DNA of 64,000 bases, from the NCBI RefSeq assembly GCF_018991925.1, contig NW_024737068.1, positions 8,265,613-8,329,612 of the forward strand. The letters are read 5' to 3'. This DNA is from Homarus americanus. Its lineage: Eukaryota; Arthropoda; Malacostraca; Decapoda; Nephropidae. Below are positions 38,160 to 49,048 of the stretch, in pieces. Position 1 is the first letter of the stretch, and each line of letters begins with the position of its first letter. Both the position numbers and the translations under genes were made by a program. The notes under the pieces were generated by a model, which saw nothing but the letters and a program-made list of their open reading frames with translations, had not been told where the DNA came from and did no database searches.

Positions 38160-38310
38160 AGAACGTTACTTTAAGACCCTTGTTCACTAAGATACTGAAA
38201 TGTAAGTCTTAGTGAACGTTGTTTTGAGGTCTTGGTTGTTGAAGCACTTAGAATTACGACTTGATCAACGGTGTTTAAGGACCTTGGCCGTTGAAATAAT
38301 CAAAAGGCTT
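38160..38310. repeat. Old repeat of about 50 bp with a perfect hairpin
   Basis: Three diverged copies share aacgttNNtttNagg...cttg words. Within the first, 38,182-38,192 (gttcactaaga) is the exact reverse complement of 38,207-38,217, with a 14-base loop. Confidence 0.55.
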
Positions 38311-38499
38311 AAAAAAATAAAAAATAAAACATTATTTAATAGATTTGTCTTCACCAATCACGACTCACCACCACTTCACCATCACTGATCACCATTCTCA
38401 CTATATTTCACCATCTTTTATCATCCCTGACCATTGTCACAATCTTTCACTATACTTGAGCAATTTCAATCTTCACTACCTCTCACTATCTCATTCTAC

Positions 38500-40030
38500 C
38501 ATCACCATCCTGCCCTACCATCACCGTCCATCCCCACCCTCACCCTTCCTCCCCTACACCCTCACCCTTCCTCCCCTACACCCTCACCCTTCCTCCTACA
38601 CCCTCATCCTTCTCCTCTACCCACCTCCCCACCTCCCACCCTTCCTCCCCTACACCCTCACCCTTCCTCCCCTACACCCTACACCCTTCCTCCCCTACAC
38701 TAACCCTTCCTCCCCTACACCCTCACCTCCTCCCCTACCTCACCCTTCCCCCTACCCTCTTCTCCCCTACACCTACCCCTTCCTCCCTACACCCCTACAC
38801 CCTTCCTCCCCTACACCCCTCACCCCTTCCTCCCCTACACTCTCACCCTTCTCCCTACCCTTCACCCTTCCTCCCCTACACCCTCCTCCCTTCCTCCCCT
38901 ACACCCTCACCCTTCCTCCCCTACCTCCCTTCCTCCCTCACCCCTACCCCTCACCCCTTCCTCCCCTACACCCTCACCCTTCCTCCTACACCCCCTCCCT
39001 TCCTCCCCCTCTTACCCCTCACCCTTCCTCCCCCTACACCCTCACCCTTCCTCCCTACACCTTCACCTTCCTCCCCTACCCCTTCCTTCCTCCCTACACC
39101 CACCCTTCCTCCCCTACACCTCACCCTACCCTCACCTTCCTCCCCTACCCTTCACCCTTCCTCCCCTACCCCTCCCCTTCCCTCCCCCTCACCCTTCCTC
39201 CTACCTCACCCTTCCTCCCCTACACCTCCACCTCTACACCTTCACCCTTCCCCCCTACACCCTCACCCTTCCTCCCCTACACCTCACCCTTCCTCTCCCT
39301 TCACCTTCCTACCTACCCTTCCTCCCCTACACCCTCTCCTTCTCCCCTACACCCTTCCTTCCCCTCCCCCTCACCCACCTTCCTCCCCCTTCACCCTCAC
39401 CTTCCCCCTACCTTCACCCCTTCCTCCCCTACACCCCTCACCCTTCCTCCCCTACACCCCCCTCCCCTTACCCTCACCCTTCCTCCCCACCTTCACCCTT
39501 CCTCCCTACACCTCACCCTTCCTCCCCTCACCTTCCTCCCCTACACTTCACCCTTCCTCCCCTACACCTCTCCCCTTCACCCTTCCTCCCCTCCCCTTCC
39601 TCCCACCTCACCCTTCCTCCCCTACACCTTCACCCTTCCTCCCCTTCCCCTACACCCACACCTTCCTCCTACACCTTCACCCTCCTCCTACACCTTCACA
39701 CCTTCAGCTTCCTCCCTTCACACACCTACACCCACCCCTCCCCCTACACCCTCCACCTCACCTTCCCCTACACCTTCACCTACCTTCCCCTCCCCCTCAC
39801 CTTCACCCTCTCCCCTACCCTTCACCCTTACCCCTCACACCCCCCTTCTCCCCTACACCTTCACCCTTCCTCCCCTACACCCTTCCTCCCCTACACCTTC
39901 ACCCCTTCCCCTACCCTCACCCTTCTCCCCTTCCTGCCACCTTCACACCCCACCTACACCTTCACCCTTCCTCCCCTACACCCTCACCCCTTCTCCCCTA
40001 CACCCTCACCCCTTCTCCCCTACACCCACG
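38500..40030. repeat. 1.5-kb pyrimidine/CCCTACA minisatellite
   Basis: Imperfect copies of about 22 bases, ccctcacccttcctccccta plus ca, with many small deletions. The plus strand almost lacks stops, which creates a 618-codon Pro/Ser/Thr frame (38,345-40,201) that changes register constantly and is not a gene. Confidence 0.95.
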
Positions 40031-40199
40031 TGCAACAAAGACCCGCACACCCCACACACTATTCTTCACTCCTCCCAGGGCCACACAGTGTTCCCAGAAA
40101 GCTTTGTTTATGGTCGGAGTCGAGGTCATCAATCACCAGCTGCTGAGGTGCCCAAGGTGGTGTGGCTGGGTCCTGCGAGATCCCTGGCCTTCTCCTGCT

Positions 40200-40203
<4 letters not shown>
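40031..40203. other. Unique island after the minisatellite
   Basis: Base-balanced. It contains the C-terminal part of the long artefactual frame (SQGHTVFPESFVYGRSRG, then HQSPAAEVPKVVWLGPARS), which looks protein-like but has no supporting splice or start context. Confidence 0.35.
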
Positions 40204-40241
<38 letters not shown>

Positions 40242-40475
40242 GGATTTAGAGTATTAGGTAAAGTGGTGAGTGTCTTTTAAGAGTGTCATGGTATCGAGTG
40301 TATCATGAGTGCTATGATACTGAGTGTGTCATGTAGGAGTGTAATGGTGTGTGTGTGTGTGTGTGTGATGACGCGGTAAAGAAAGGATGGCAAGACAAGA
40401 ATAAGACAGAGAAACGAACGAGAACAAAGGGAATATTTTTGTCTGTTTGGCACACACACACACACACACACACAA
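40204..40475. repeat. (GA)n, (GT)n and (CA)n short tracts
   Basis: GA at 40,204-40,235, GT at 40,347-40,369, CA at 40,451-40,475, with unique spacers. Confidence 0.9.
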
Positions 40476-41187
40476 GGTTAGGTGAGTCATACAGAGGTCA
40501 AGTTATTGAAGTCACGAGGCAATCATTCACGACCTAGTGAACGAATTACCACTAGAGGAAAGAACACAACTACCTGTTAATATACTGTATCTACTATATT
40601 ATAATTCTTGCTAGTAAATATAATCCTTGTACTTGTTATAGCGGAAGGAAGTGTACAGTTTTATCTAGTTAATGATAATAATGCATAAGGGTGTACAAAG
40701 TTATTTTACAGGTTATGTTTGAACAAGAAGAAAATAATTGTACATTAATATTTGTAATGTATTATAATAATGCTCTGTACTGTATGTAATCATTTTACTT
40801 ATTATGTTTGTACAAAGAAGAGAAATATATATACAGATATTATTATGATAATGATTGTAATACTAATTGGTGAACAAAAATATTGCATTGTTAAGTTGGT
40901 ACAAATTTGATAATGTGTACCGTGCTGCATACAGTGTGTGTGGGGGGAGGGGGGTGTTTCAGTATATTCGAGTATGTATCTGTATGTATACTGATGAGTA
41001 TATGCATGTATATTTATATGTATCAGTAGAGTGTGAATGTATACAACGCATGTAAAGGCAACCAACACACACACACACATCCGCCAGTAAAAATGAATTA
41101 AATCCTTTACTTTTTTATCCCTCACCTTTCAAAACTTCAGGACACAAGTGTTTAAGGAACAACACCCAAGAACACTGTCACACAACA
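40476..41187. other. AT-rich sequence, possible 3' UTR on the minus strand
   Basis: If the exon at 41,188-41,276 is real, this holds its 3' UTR. No canonical AATAAA is obvious on the minus strand close to the stop, which weakens the case. Confidence 0.35.
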
Positions 41188-41276
41188 CTATTCACTGCCA
41201 GCATGAGCTATGACTTCCGCTAGGTACTGGAGGTCATACACGTTGACAAAGTCGGTGAAGGTGACGGGAGAGAAGT
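41188..41276 (-). CDS. Candidate terminal coding exon, unrecognised
   Basis: Read on the minus strand, a good 3' splice site (ctacattaccacttattgtag) ends at 41,277. The following 86 bases are open, with a strongly C/G-rich third position in an AT-rich neighbourhood, and end in TAG at 41,188-41,190. The residues, with an incomplete first codon, are FSPVTFTDFVNVYDLQYLAE and VIAHAGSE. The codon bias (TTC, CCC, GTC, ACC, GAC, AAC, GTG, CTC, CAG) is what marks it as coding. Without splicing, the same frame extends only to a stop at about 41,320. I do not recognise the family. Upstream exons would lie at higher coordinates. It may also be an isolated relic of a gene or element. Confidence 0.45.
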
Positions 41277-42159
41277 CTACAATAAGTGGTAATGTAGCCG
41301 TGTGATGGTGGACGATACGTCACTACTTCAGGTGGATGTAATCGAGAAACAAAAGTAACATGGTGGTCTTGGATTTTTTGCGCGAGACCTTTCGAGACCA
41401 GAAATTTATTTATTAATTTTTCGGTCTGTTTCGGGTTTTTGTTGATTGGTTGTTCAGGTTCAGATAGGGGGAGTTACCTTACCTTAGTTCACTAGTCGAC
41501 TACCTAGATCTGACAAAACTACGACCATAAGTAAGGATTTTCTGGGTCGTGGTTAATTTTCTTAGGTAAGGTTACTCAGGTCAACGTAGCACTGACCATA
41601 CTAAATGTGGCTCCTGTGTTTTAACCATGGGAGGATTAAAATGAAGCTCCATATATGCTGTAATAAACACTTCACATATTTCAGATCAATAGAATAATAA
41701 AGTACCTGGATATATCAATAAATCTGATGTAATATAAATGAACCTAATAAACAAGTCAGAAATCAACTGTATTTGTAATTACTCATATTTATATCAAGTA
41801 ATTAAAAATAATAATTAGGTAGTTAATATACCCATATACCCACTTTACAGGGATTTCAACCCCTTAGAACTACTAAACATATATGACCCTATTGCCTAAT
41901 TGTTAACTAAATAAAATAATAAAAAAAACGAAAAATCTGGGCTTATACAGTCCTATAAACAGATAAGGAAGAGGTGGGTAAGGGAGGGGGGATTAATACG
42001 AATAAACTCCAAAGGGTCTCGTTCTCGTGAGGCTCGTCTCGAACTTAATGATCTCGAGTTAATCACTGATCCCCTCCCCCCCCCCCCTCCTTCTATATGT
42101 AATTTCCCGCTGTTGTTATCGATAAAAATGTCTTAATGACACTATCTACACCTACAGTA
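41277..42159. other. AT-rich sequence, no gene seen
   Basis: It would be intron if the exon above is real. A poly-C run lies at 42,077-42,088. Confidence 0.55.
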
Positions 42160-42171
42160 TATATATAAAAG
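42160..42171 (+). promoter_or_regulatory. TATA-box-like site
   Basis: tatatataaaag is a strong TATA match, about 30 bases upstream of ordinary base-balanced sequence. No coding first exon is recognisable downstream, so it may be chance in AT-rich DNA. Confidence 0.2.
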
Positions 42172-42475
42172 ACCAGCTTCTACAGCACGCCACTCCACAA
42201 CTTATCATCATTACCCTGTGGACATATCAAGCACCGATTCACACGCCCGTCTCCACTGGAACTGATTCACCTGTGTAATGCTTCACTCGCTACAAATGAC
42301 CAACACTTTGTATTTGTATAGATGTATGTATTCTTCTCCTAACATGTATAAGTTTGATGGTATTACTTTATTTAGTATGTTAGGTAAGGAGTGGTCTTAT
42401 GAACATGAGGTTGGGGTATTAAAGGATTTTATTTTGTATTTCTTATGTTGATGGAAGTCTGAAGGGGATTGTGTG

Positions 42476-42479
<4 letters not shown>

Positions 42480-42507
<28 letters not shown>
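42480..42507. repeat. (GA)n microsatellite
   Basis: About 14 GA units. Confidence 0.95.
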
Positions 42508-42509
<2 letters not shown>

Positions 42510-42524
42510 CAAAACTAGGATTTT

Positions 42525-42690
42525 AAAGTTAACCTAACTTAACCTATTCTAACAAACCTGACGTAAACTAAACTATACTTAACCTAACCTAACATAAACT
42601 ATAATAACCTAACATAACTCGACCTGACCTGACCTTACCTAACCTAACGTAACCTAACCTAAACTATAATAAACCTAACCTAACCTTAAG
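42525..42690. repeat. Degenerate CCTAA-type repeat
   Basis: taacctaacct words mixed with cctgacctgacct and aactataata. Confidence 0.8.
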
Positions 42691-42730
42691 CAGCAACTAC
42701 AATAACAAAAACATTATCCCCCTTTTCTTA

Positions 42731-42967
42731 GTAGCGAGGAACTATTGAGAGCAGCAAGAGGCCGTGGCAGCAGCAGCAGGTAGCTCTAGACTGGGTGTTG
42801 TCTGGAAGGCCAAGATAATTATACAGGGTGAAGGGGCCACGATACTGGGGGGTTTAAAGCTCAACATTATACCTGAAGGTGAAGAAGAAAATACCTGGGA
42901 TGAACTAATGTATTTTTCTTATGATATTTCTACTCAAAAAACTACCAATACATTATCTTCTAATTGA
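42731..42967. CDS. Compact segment open on both strands, strand unknown
   Basis: On the plus strand one frame reads EQQEAVAAAAGSSRLGVVWK, then AKIIIQGEGATILGGLKLNI and an acidic tail, stopping at 42,967. A second plus frame, after an acceptor-like ccccttttcttag ending at 42,731, reads SEELLRAARGRGSSS up to caggtagct. On the minus strand an acceptor-like attttcttcttcaccttcag precedes MLSFKPPSIVAPSPCIIILA and FQTTPSLELPAAAATASCCS, then a stop. Each is plausible and at most one is likely real. GCAGCA repeats contribute. No family is assigned. Confidence 0.3.
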
Positions 42968-43469
42968 GAATAGGAATTAATATTAAAATTCAGATAAAAC
43001 TTGCAATAGAAAATGGTGAAATCAGTGTCCCTTTTTTTTTTTTTAACTAATTGTATTGGGATGCTATCTGATCCAGGAGACTGTGTTAAGTTGTGGGTGT
43101 CCAGCAGAAGTACAGCATCACAGTGTAAGTAAACACGGTGTTGAGCCACAGGTAAGAGCAGGTGAGTACAGCAGATGGTTGGTTTTTGAGAGAATGATAT
43201 TTACCCCACCACCCAGCCCGAGGGAGTGAAGTTTTTGCAAGCATTGTTCCCCATATCATTTTCATCCACGATCATCATCTGAGATATGGATGAACCACTA
43301 CGCGTTATGGAAAATCTAATATCTAAGAACGCGAATTATAGCCCCAAGAGAGGTGTTCAATTTTGATAAAGTAAAGAGTAGACGATGACCATGATTAGGG
43401 AGAGTGGTAGAGACAGCGGATTATGTATAACGAACAACATGAGCCAGACCAGTTCCTCATCAGGTTAGT
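42968..43469. other. Unique sequence, no gene seen
   Basis: Donor-like caggtaaga and caggtgagt sit close together at about 43,150-43,168, but without a long open frame. Confidence 0.5.
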
Positions 43470-43783
43470 TAACATAGGCTTGATAGGTGCATCAACATAG
43501 GCTTGACAGGTGCATCAATATAGGCTTGACAGGTGCATCAACATATATTTGCATAGGTTTGACAGGTGTATCAACTTAGGTTTGACAGGTGCATCAATAT
43601 AAGCTTGACAGGTTCATCAACATAGGCTTGACAGGTGCATTAACATAGACTTGACAGGTGCATCAATATAAGTTTGACAGGTGCATCAACATAGGCTTGA
43701 AAGAGGCATCAACATAGGCTTGACAGGTGCATCAACATAGTCTTGACAGGTGCACCAACATAGGCTTGACAGGTACATTATAT
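43470..43783. repeat. 23-bp minisatellite, ataggcttgacaggtgcatc
   Basis: About 13 copies of ataggcttgacaggtgcatc plus aac, moderately diverged. Confidence 0.95.
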
Positions 43784-44203
43784 AATCCCCCGTCTGGTAC
43801 ACTAACTCCCTACACCAAACATCTGTGTTATGGTGGACATTTTGTTAATATATTTCCTATTAACTCTGAGTGAAATTAACCTTTAAGAATGTATGTAACT
43901 TTTATATTTTGTAAGTTTTAATAATCTCCTCCATATGGCTAATGTTCTCTATATATTATCTTAGTCTTGTCTCCTAGGTTACTGTTCTCCATGTCATCAC
44001 AAGCTTGTAGTGTGAGTCAGTACCAGTAGTATAACCATATCACCACAGGAGGGAGATATACCTACCCTAACCTAACCTCAAATTGTGTGTGATATGTGCT
44101 GCCAGGCCCATGCAGTTGACGCCCTGGGTTAACTTGTAAGATATTCTATGGTGTATTAAGTAAGTCTGCCTTGAATCTTGGTCACCCTCATCCGTAACTC
44201 ACC
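43784..44203. other. Unique sequence, no gene seen
   Basis: Ordinary AT-rich DNA. Confidence 0.6.
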
Positions 44204-44340
44204 AACCTAACCTAACCTAACCTAACCAATTAACTTTAACTCAGTGCTAGTTAAGTTAGGTGTCGGTTAGGTTAGGTTAGGTTAGGTTAGGTTAGGTTAG
44301 GCTAGGCTAGGCTAGGTTAGGTTACGTTAGGTTAGGTTAG
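44204..44340. repeat. Inverted CCTAA / GGTTAG blocks
   Basis: (CCTAA)n at 44,204-44,227 faces (GGTTA)n at 44,264-44,340 across about 36 bases. The right block includes four GGCTA variants. Confidence 0.93.
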
Positions 44341-44663
44341 AATGTGATTTTCCTCTTCCAATCCACTACATAATTTATGGTTAATACAAAAAAAAACATT
44401 GGATTACAGTACACAGACGTTATCGAAAAGTAATAACACTACCTCACATATACAGAGGAAACATCTATTCCCTCATAAGTGCCATCATTTCCTTAATGCC
44501 GAGGCAAAATGACAACAAAAAAACCAAGAAAAAACAAAAACAAAATGAATGTAACAGCAACAAAGCGTTAGTCTCGCAGGTATGATAATGAACTGGTATC
44601 ATGTTCAAGATGTTCTGTAACACCAGAGGGCGCTACCATTATCCTCCAATTGTTAGTTTCGGG
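44341..44663. other. Unique sequence, no gene seen
   Basis: A/C-rich around 44,500-44,550; no gene. Confidence 0.6.
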
Positions 44664-45011
44664 AGATGGTTGCCATAAGTATGACTCTCTAAGGACGGTT
44701 GCCATAAGTATTACTGCTTGGGATGGTTGCCATAAGTATTACTGCTTGGGATGGTTGCCATAAGTATGACTCTCTATAGATGGTTGCCATAAGTATTACT
44801 GCTTGGGATGGTTGCCATAAGTATTACTGTTTGGGATGGTTGCCATAAGTATGACTCTCTATAGATGGTTGTCAATAGTGTTACTGCTTCAGATGATTGC
44901 CATATGTGCTATTCCGTGAGCTGGTTGCCATAAATATGACTCTAGGAATAGCCGCCATAAGTATTACACCTTGAGATGGTTGCCTAGTGTTATTCCCTGA
45001 GCTGGTTGCCA
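44664..45011. repeat. 29-bp minisatellite with two unit types
   Basis: About 12 units of gatggttgccataagtat followed by either the gactctctata type or the tactgcttggg type. In the left half the order is one gactctc unit, two tactgc units, and so on, an 87-bp higher-order period. The right half is diverged. Confidence 0.93.
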
Positions 45012-45117
45012 CAGGTACTAGCGGCCAACGGAGCTGCCAAGGTTTCGTCATTAGTTTTTATTGACACACGTATGAACAACTTGCCGCCTGGCTGTATTAA
45101 GAATTATCCAAGTTTAT

Positions 45118-45320
45118 GACAGCTTAACACAACTCAATACTGCTTAATACAGCTTAATTCAGCTTAACGTAGTTTAATACAGCTTAATACAGATCAATAC
45201 ATGTTAAGACCAATTAGTACAGCTTAATACAGCTTAATACTGCTTAATACAGCATAATTCAGTGCACTATATCTCAATATAGCTTAATTCAATTTAATAT
45301 AGCTCAATACTGCAGCTTAC
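45118..45320. repeat. 10-bp repeat agcttaatac
   Basis: About 18 imperfect copies of agcttaatac or agctcaatac. Confidence 0.93.
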
Positions 45321-46086
45321 TAACGCTAACATTACAACGGAGAACAACTATAGCCCTCCATATCAATATACATCTCATGGACCATTAGATGAAGAATGTC
45401 CCAGAAACACAGAAATCAACCACAGCTTGTTGAAGAGTTATCGATTTTTTCACACCAGACCTGCCACTGTGTGTGAGTGTGTGTGTGTGTGTGTGAGCTC
45501 CTTCGTCTCTTCAACTACACACTATCCGTTTCTAGTGTCGCTCAGGTAAGATACAATGATATAACACACCTGCAATCAGTAACTACACCTGTTTGGAGTT
45601 TACCGGTCTCTCATTTCCTCTTACCTCCACCTGTACTCTCAAAAGTCACCTCCCTGTCATTCGTCAAGTGTTCAAGAGCGTCGGTAATGTCTCAACAACC
45701 TATGCGTGTTGTTAATGCTTCCGCTAACCCTATACACATCTCCAGCAGGTTACTATTTACTCAACCATCTCTCAAGATTCCTATAATTTACTAAAGGTAT
45801 TCACTTTTTTCCCCTTATGTTCGATATTATGGGTCTTAAGCAAGTTTTTTCGTCTTTCATTTTTGGTTTAAATAAATGTTAAAGAGTTTTATTGATTCGT
45901 TGTAACGCGGAAGCAACACCTTGATTACTTAAGCTTAGGTAAACAAGGAGTCAGTGTGTCTGGTAATGTACAGCACTTGACAAACCTCACTCCCTCAACT
46001 GTGAAATTATAAGGTGTATCTACCAACAGGTGGGTCGACGTCCTGCACACTGTGGAGTCTCGGGAGAATTTTGTTTGTATGTATAA

Positions 46087-46088
<2 letters not shown>
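45321..46088. other. Unique sequence, no supported gene
   Basis: A short (GT)n lies at 45,475-45,494. The 105-codon frame at 45,477-45,794 starts in that tract and has no recognisable domain. Confidence 0.5.

Positions 46089-46161
<73 letters not shown>
46089..46161. repeat. (GT)n microsatellite
   Basis: About 36 GT units. Confidence 0.98.
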
Positions 46162-46163
<2 letters not shown>

Positions 46164-46420
46164 CAAATATTTCATATAAATTATTCTGACAAAGCGTATC
46201 ATAATGCATAATTACCTCTCAAGAAAATGACTACACTACAAAATCCAGCAGAGACCCAAACATAAACAACAAGAACAAAAACAATATAATCATATGCATT
46301 ACAATACCATTACGTCTCATAGCGTAAGTATTTATGATTACATCCTGTATGAATACATTACACTATCATCAAAATACGAAATAAGGATCTAAGTTAAAAT
46401 ATTCATGAGATCAGTAAATA

Positions 46421-46530
46421 CATAACAATACCAACATAACGCATAATACAACATAACAATACCAACATAACGCATAATACAACATAACAATACCAACATA
46501 ACGCATAATACAACATAACCATACCAACAA
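46421..46530. repeat. 31-bp minisatellite, cataacaataccaacataac
   Basis: About three and a half near-perfect copies, each ending gcataatacaa. Confidence 0.95.
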
Positions 46531-46789
46531 TATGTAAGTATTCGTGACAACATGTATAGTAAATAAACAACATCAAATTAACATATATTCAGTAAATAAG
46601 AGAATGAATACCTGTCCTTATACATTAATTGCGTTAACAGGTGTTTAAGTAAATCCTATAAGGTATAAGTAACTATAGTCCAAGATAGAGGTTGGGAGTG
46701 TGTTCGTCTCCTGTTCTTGTCTATTGGCAGCGACTAGAGGACACAGCCAGGAGTCTAGTGAGTGTGTTAGCTGGTCTAGTTTGCTTCTG

Positions 46790-46960
46790 TTGATTGAATA
46801 CTTGATTGATTGATTGACCGACTGACTGACTATTTGATTGAATGATTGACTGACTGGTAAAATGATTGAATGATTGACTGACTGTTAACAGATTGGTCAC
46901 CTGAATAACTGGCAGAATGATTGATTGAAGAACTGACTAACTGACTATTTGCCTGCCTAG
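46790..46960. repeat. GATT/GACT tetranucleotide-derived tract
   Basis: attgattgattgaccgactgactg-like words with interruptions. Confidence 0.85.
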
Positions 46961-47420
46961 CTTCCTGACCGAATTTCTAACCGATTACCTACATAACAGA
47001 TTAATTAATTGACTAAGCCACTGAGAGAAATTCCCCCCCCCCTTCTCCCCTCACAACCACGACCTACTCTAAACATACCTTCCCCTCTCACTAACACCTC
47101 CCTAACACCTCCCTAACACCTTCCTAACACATCCCTAATACCTCACTTATACCTCATTAACACAAACCTATCTTCTCCTGGGTAGCTGTAATGGAATAAA
47201 TACAATGTTTTTCTTTACCTGAGTTTATACACCCATAGATAAGGTGTTATGGTTCGTTATCTTTTACAAGGTGAGGGTTAATTAAGGCAGGTATGACAGC
47301 CAGGTTAATGTGCTATACCTGGTTGTGGTCCTCTTGAAGGATATTTTAGTTTGGTGGATGGATTTCTTTTTTTTAGTAAGCTTATAAAATGACTTAAGAT
47401 TGGTTAATGATGTGATGACT

Positions 47421-47454
<34 letters not shown>

Positions 47455-47904
47455 GAGAGCCAAGAAACGCCCACATGAACACGTACGCTATAATGACTAA
47501 TTTATAGAGCTCATAACTTTGCCCAAAACTAATCATTGTATAAGCCTCATATCATCTCATATTACCTACCATAATATATCACACACAAGACACGGTATAT
47601 AAACCCATACTATTAATAATTCAATGTAAGGTACCTGTCTGTGTGTGTGTGTGTCTGTGTGTGAATAATTGATGACCTCCAGTGTAGTATTTATGCAAAG
47701 TTCTGATGTGTTTTAACAGATGATCGAGAGGCCATTTATTCACCAGCAGCTGACGTATGTATCTAGTTTAGTCTCCCCATCCCACGATATCGTCATTTTC
47801 TGTTCCCTTCTTTACTATTCTCATTTTCTGTTGTTGCTTATCCTCATTTCTCTATAGTTCCAGATCCGAGTTTAAAGTTACCAGCTCCTATGAGAAAATT
47901 ATAT
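46961..47904. other. Non-coding sequence with short repeats
   Basis: cctccctaacac repeats at 47,090-47,165, TC and CA tracts at 47,420-47,455, and a GT tract at 47,640-47,661. No gene seen. Confidence 0.6.
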
Positions 47905-48110
47905 AGATATTAATGGGTAAAATTGAAGGTAGAAGAGGTAAAGGAAAGCAAAGATTGAGATGGATCGGTGGAATCAGAAGTTGTGATCCCAAGAAAGATA
48001 TTAAATTTAGGATGATTGATAAAGATAGACCATAAACAACAGTATGAGTAGAGGGGCTGTGGTCACCAACCCTCAGACATAAAGGTGGAGCCCCCAGAGT
48101 GTTTACCACG
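47905..48110 (+). mobile_element. LINE relic: C-terminal part of a reverse-transcriptase ORF
   Basis: The plus strand from 47,914 reads MGKIEGRRGKGKQRLRWIGG, then IRSCDPKKDIKFRMIDKDRP before a stop. This matches the conserved tail of many animal LINE ORF2 proteins ('GKIEGKR.RGRQR.RWLD.I', then a 'DR..WR' block). After the stop, another reading gives VEGLWSPTLRHKGGAPRVFT, which fits further decay. The fragment is isolated; no reverse-transcriptase core lies upstream. It points the same way as the relics at 16.2 and 28.4 kb but need not be the same family. Confidence 0.75.
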
Positions 48111-48333
48111 AGTTATAACCGCCGACACGCCCTTTGCAACAGCTTAATCCCACGAAGAGAAAAAAAAAATATTGATCAAGAAAGATGTGGAAATAAGAGA
48201 GAGAAATATATAGTATTAAGTGCGATAAAAAACAAGGAATATTGAAGTTTTTGGTTTTATAAAGTGTCTGTTGAGGTTAATTTGGTGGTGATATAAGTTT
48301 GTGTGCTTTATGGAGGTCATGAGTTAGCTTGAG
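48111..48333. other. Unique sequence, no gene seen
   Basis: AT-rich DNA after the LINE fragment, including an A9 run at 48,160-48,168 that might be a decayed tail. Confidence 0.5.
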
Positions 48334-48391
48334 GTTAGGTTAGGTTAGGTTAGGTTAGGTTAGGTTAGGTTAGGTTAGGTTAGGTTAGGTT
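48334..48391. repeat. (GGTTA)n interstitial telomere-type block
   Basis: About 11 perfect units. Confidence 0.97.
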
Positions 48392-48451
48392 CGCGTACAT
48401 CACTCATGATCCTTAGACAAAAGGGATTTACTGATACATACACACACACAC

Positions 48452-48641
48452 TATTCCACTACTGCCATCACTACCATCACCACCATCATCGTCACCAACA
48501 TCATCACCACCACCACCACTCCTACCACAACCAACACCATCACCACCATCATCGTCACCAACATCATCACCACCACCACCACTCCTACCACAACCAACAC
48601 CATCACCACTCCTACCACAACCAACACCATCACCACCATAC
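48452..48641. repeat. CAC/ATC repeat with longer duplicated units
   Basis: accatcaccaccatcatcg begins a segment of roughly 63 bases present twice, with a shorter third part. The His-rich frame is an artefact. Confidence 0.9.
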
Positions 48642-48979
48642 TCAACCCATGTACTGAGGGGCCATACTCACAATATATTCTCTGGTAAGAAACAGATGAT
48701 GCATAAAATTATAAGTTAAAGTCAGAAGCAATTTTTCATCCGTAATCTTTCACACGTCATTACTACTACTACTAGTTATTACACCTACACCGCCCACACT
48801 CCTAACTACGCGTCGTAAATTAACTACCTCACTTTCTACATGATATACACGTGAAGTATCGCCACACAGGAACACAGTCAGATATTCCATTTTGGTGAAC
48901 GAAATACCAACTTTGTTCACTATTACTCTAATGCTGTTTATTATCATCTCAATACCTGCTGTTTACCTGGCGTGGAAAC

Positions 48980-48982
<3 letters not shown>
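48642..48982. other. Unique sequence, no gene seen
   Basis: No coding signal. Confidence 0.6.

Positions 48983-49046
<64 letters not shown>
48983..49046. repeat. (GA)n microsatellite
   Basis: About 32 GA units. Confidence 0.98.

Positions 49047-49048
<2 letters not shown>

Noticed and set aside
42160..42171. A definite gene start at the TATA-like site
   Set aside because: No first exon, signal peptide or donor follows convincingly; kept only as a low-confidence site.
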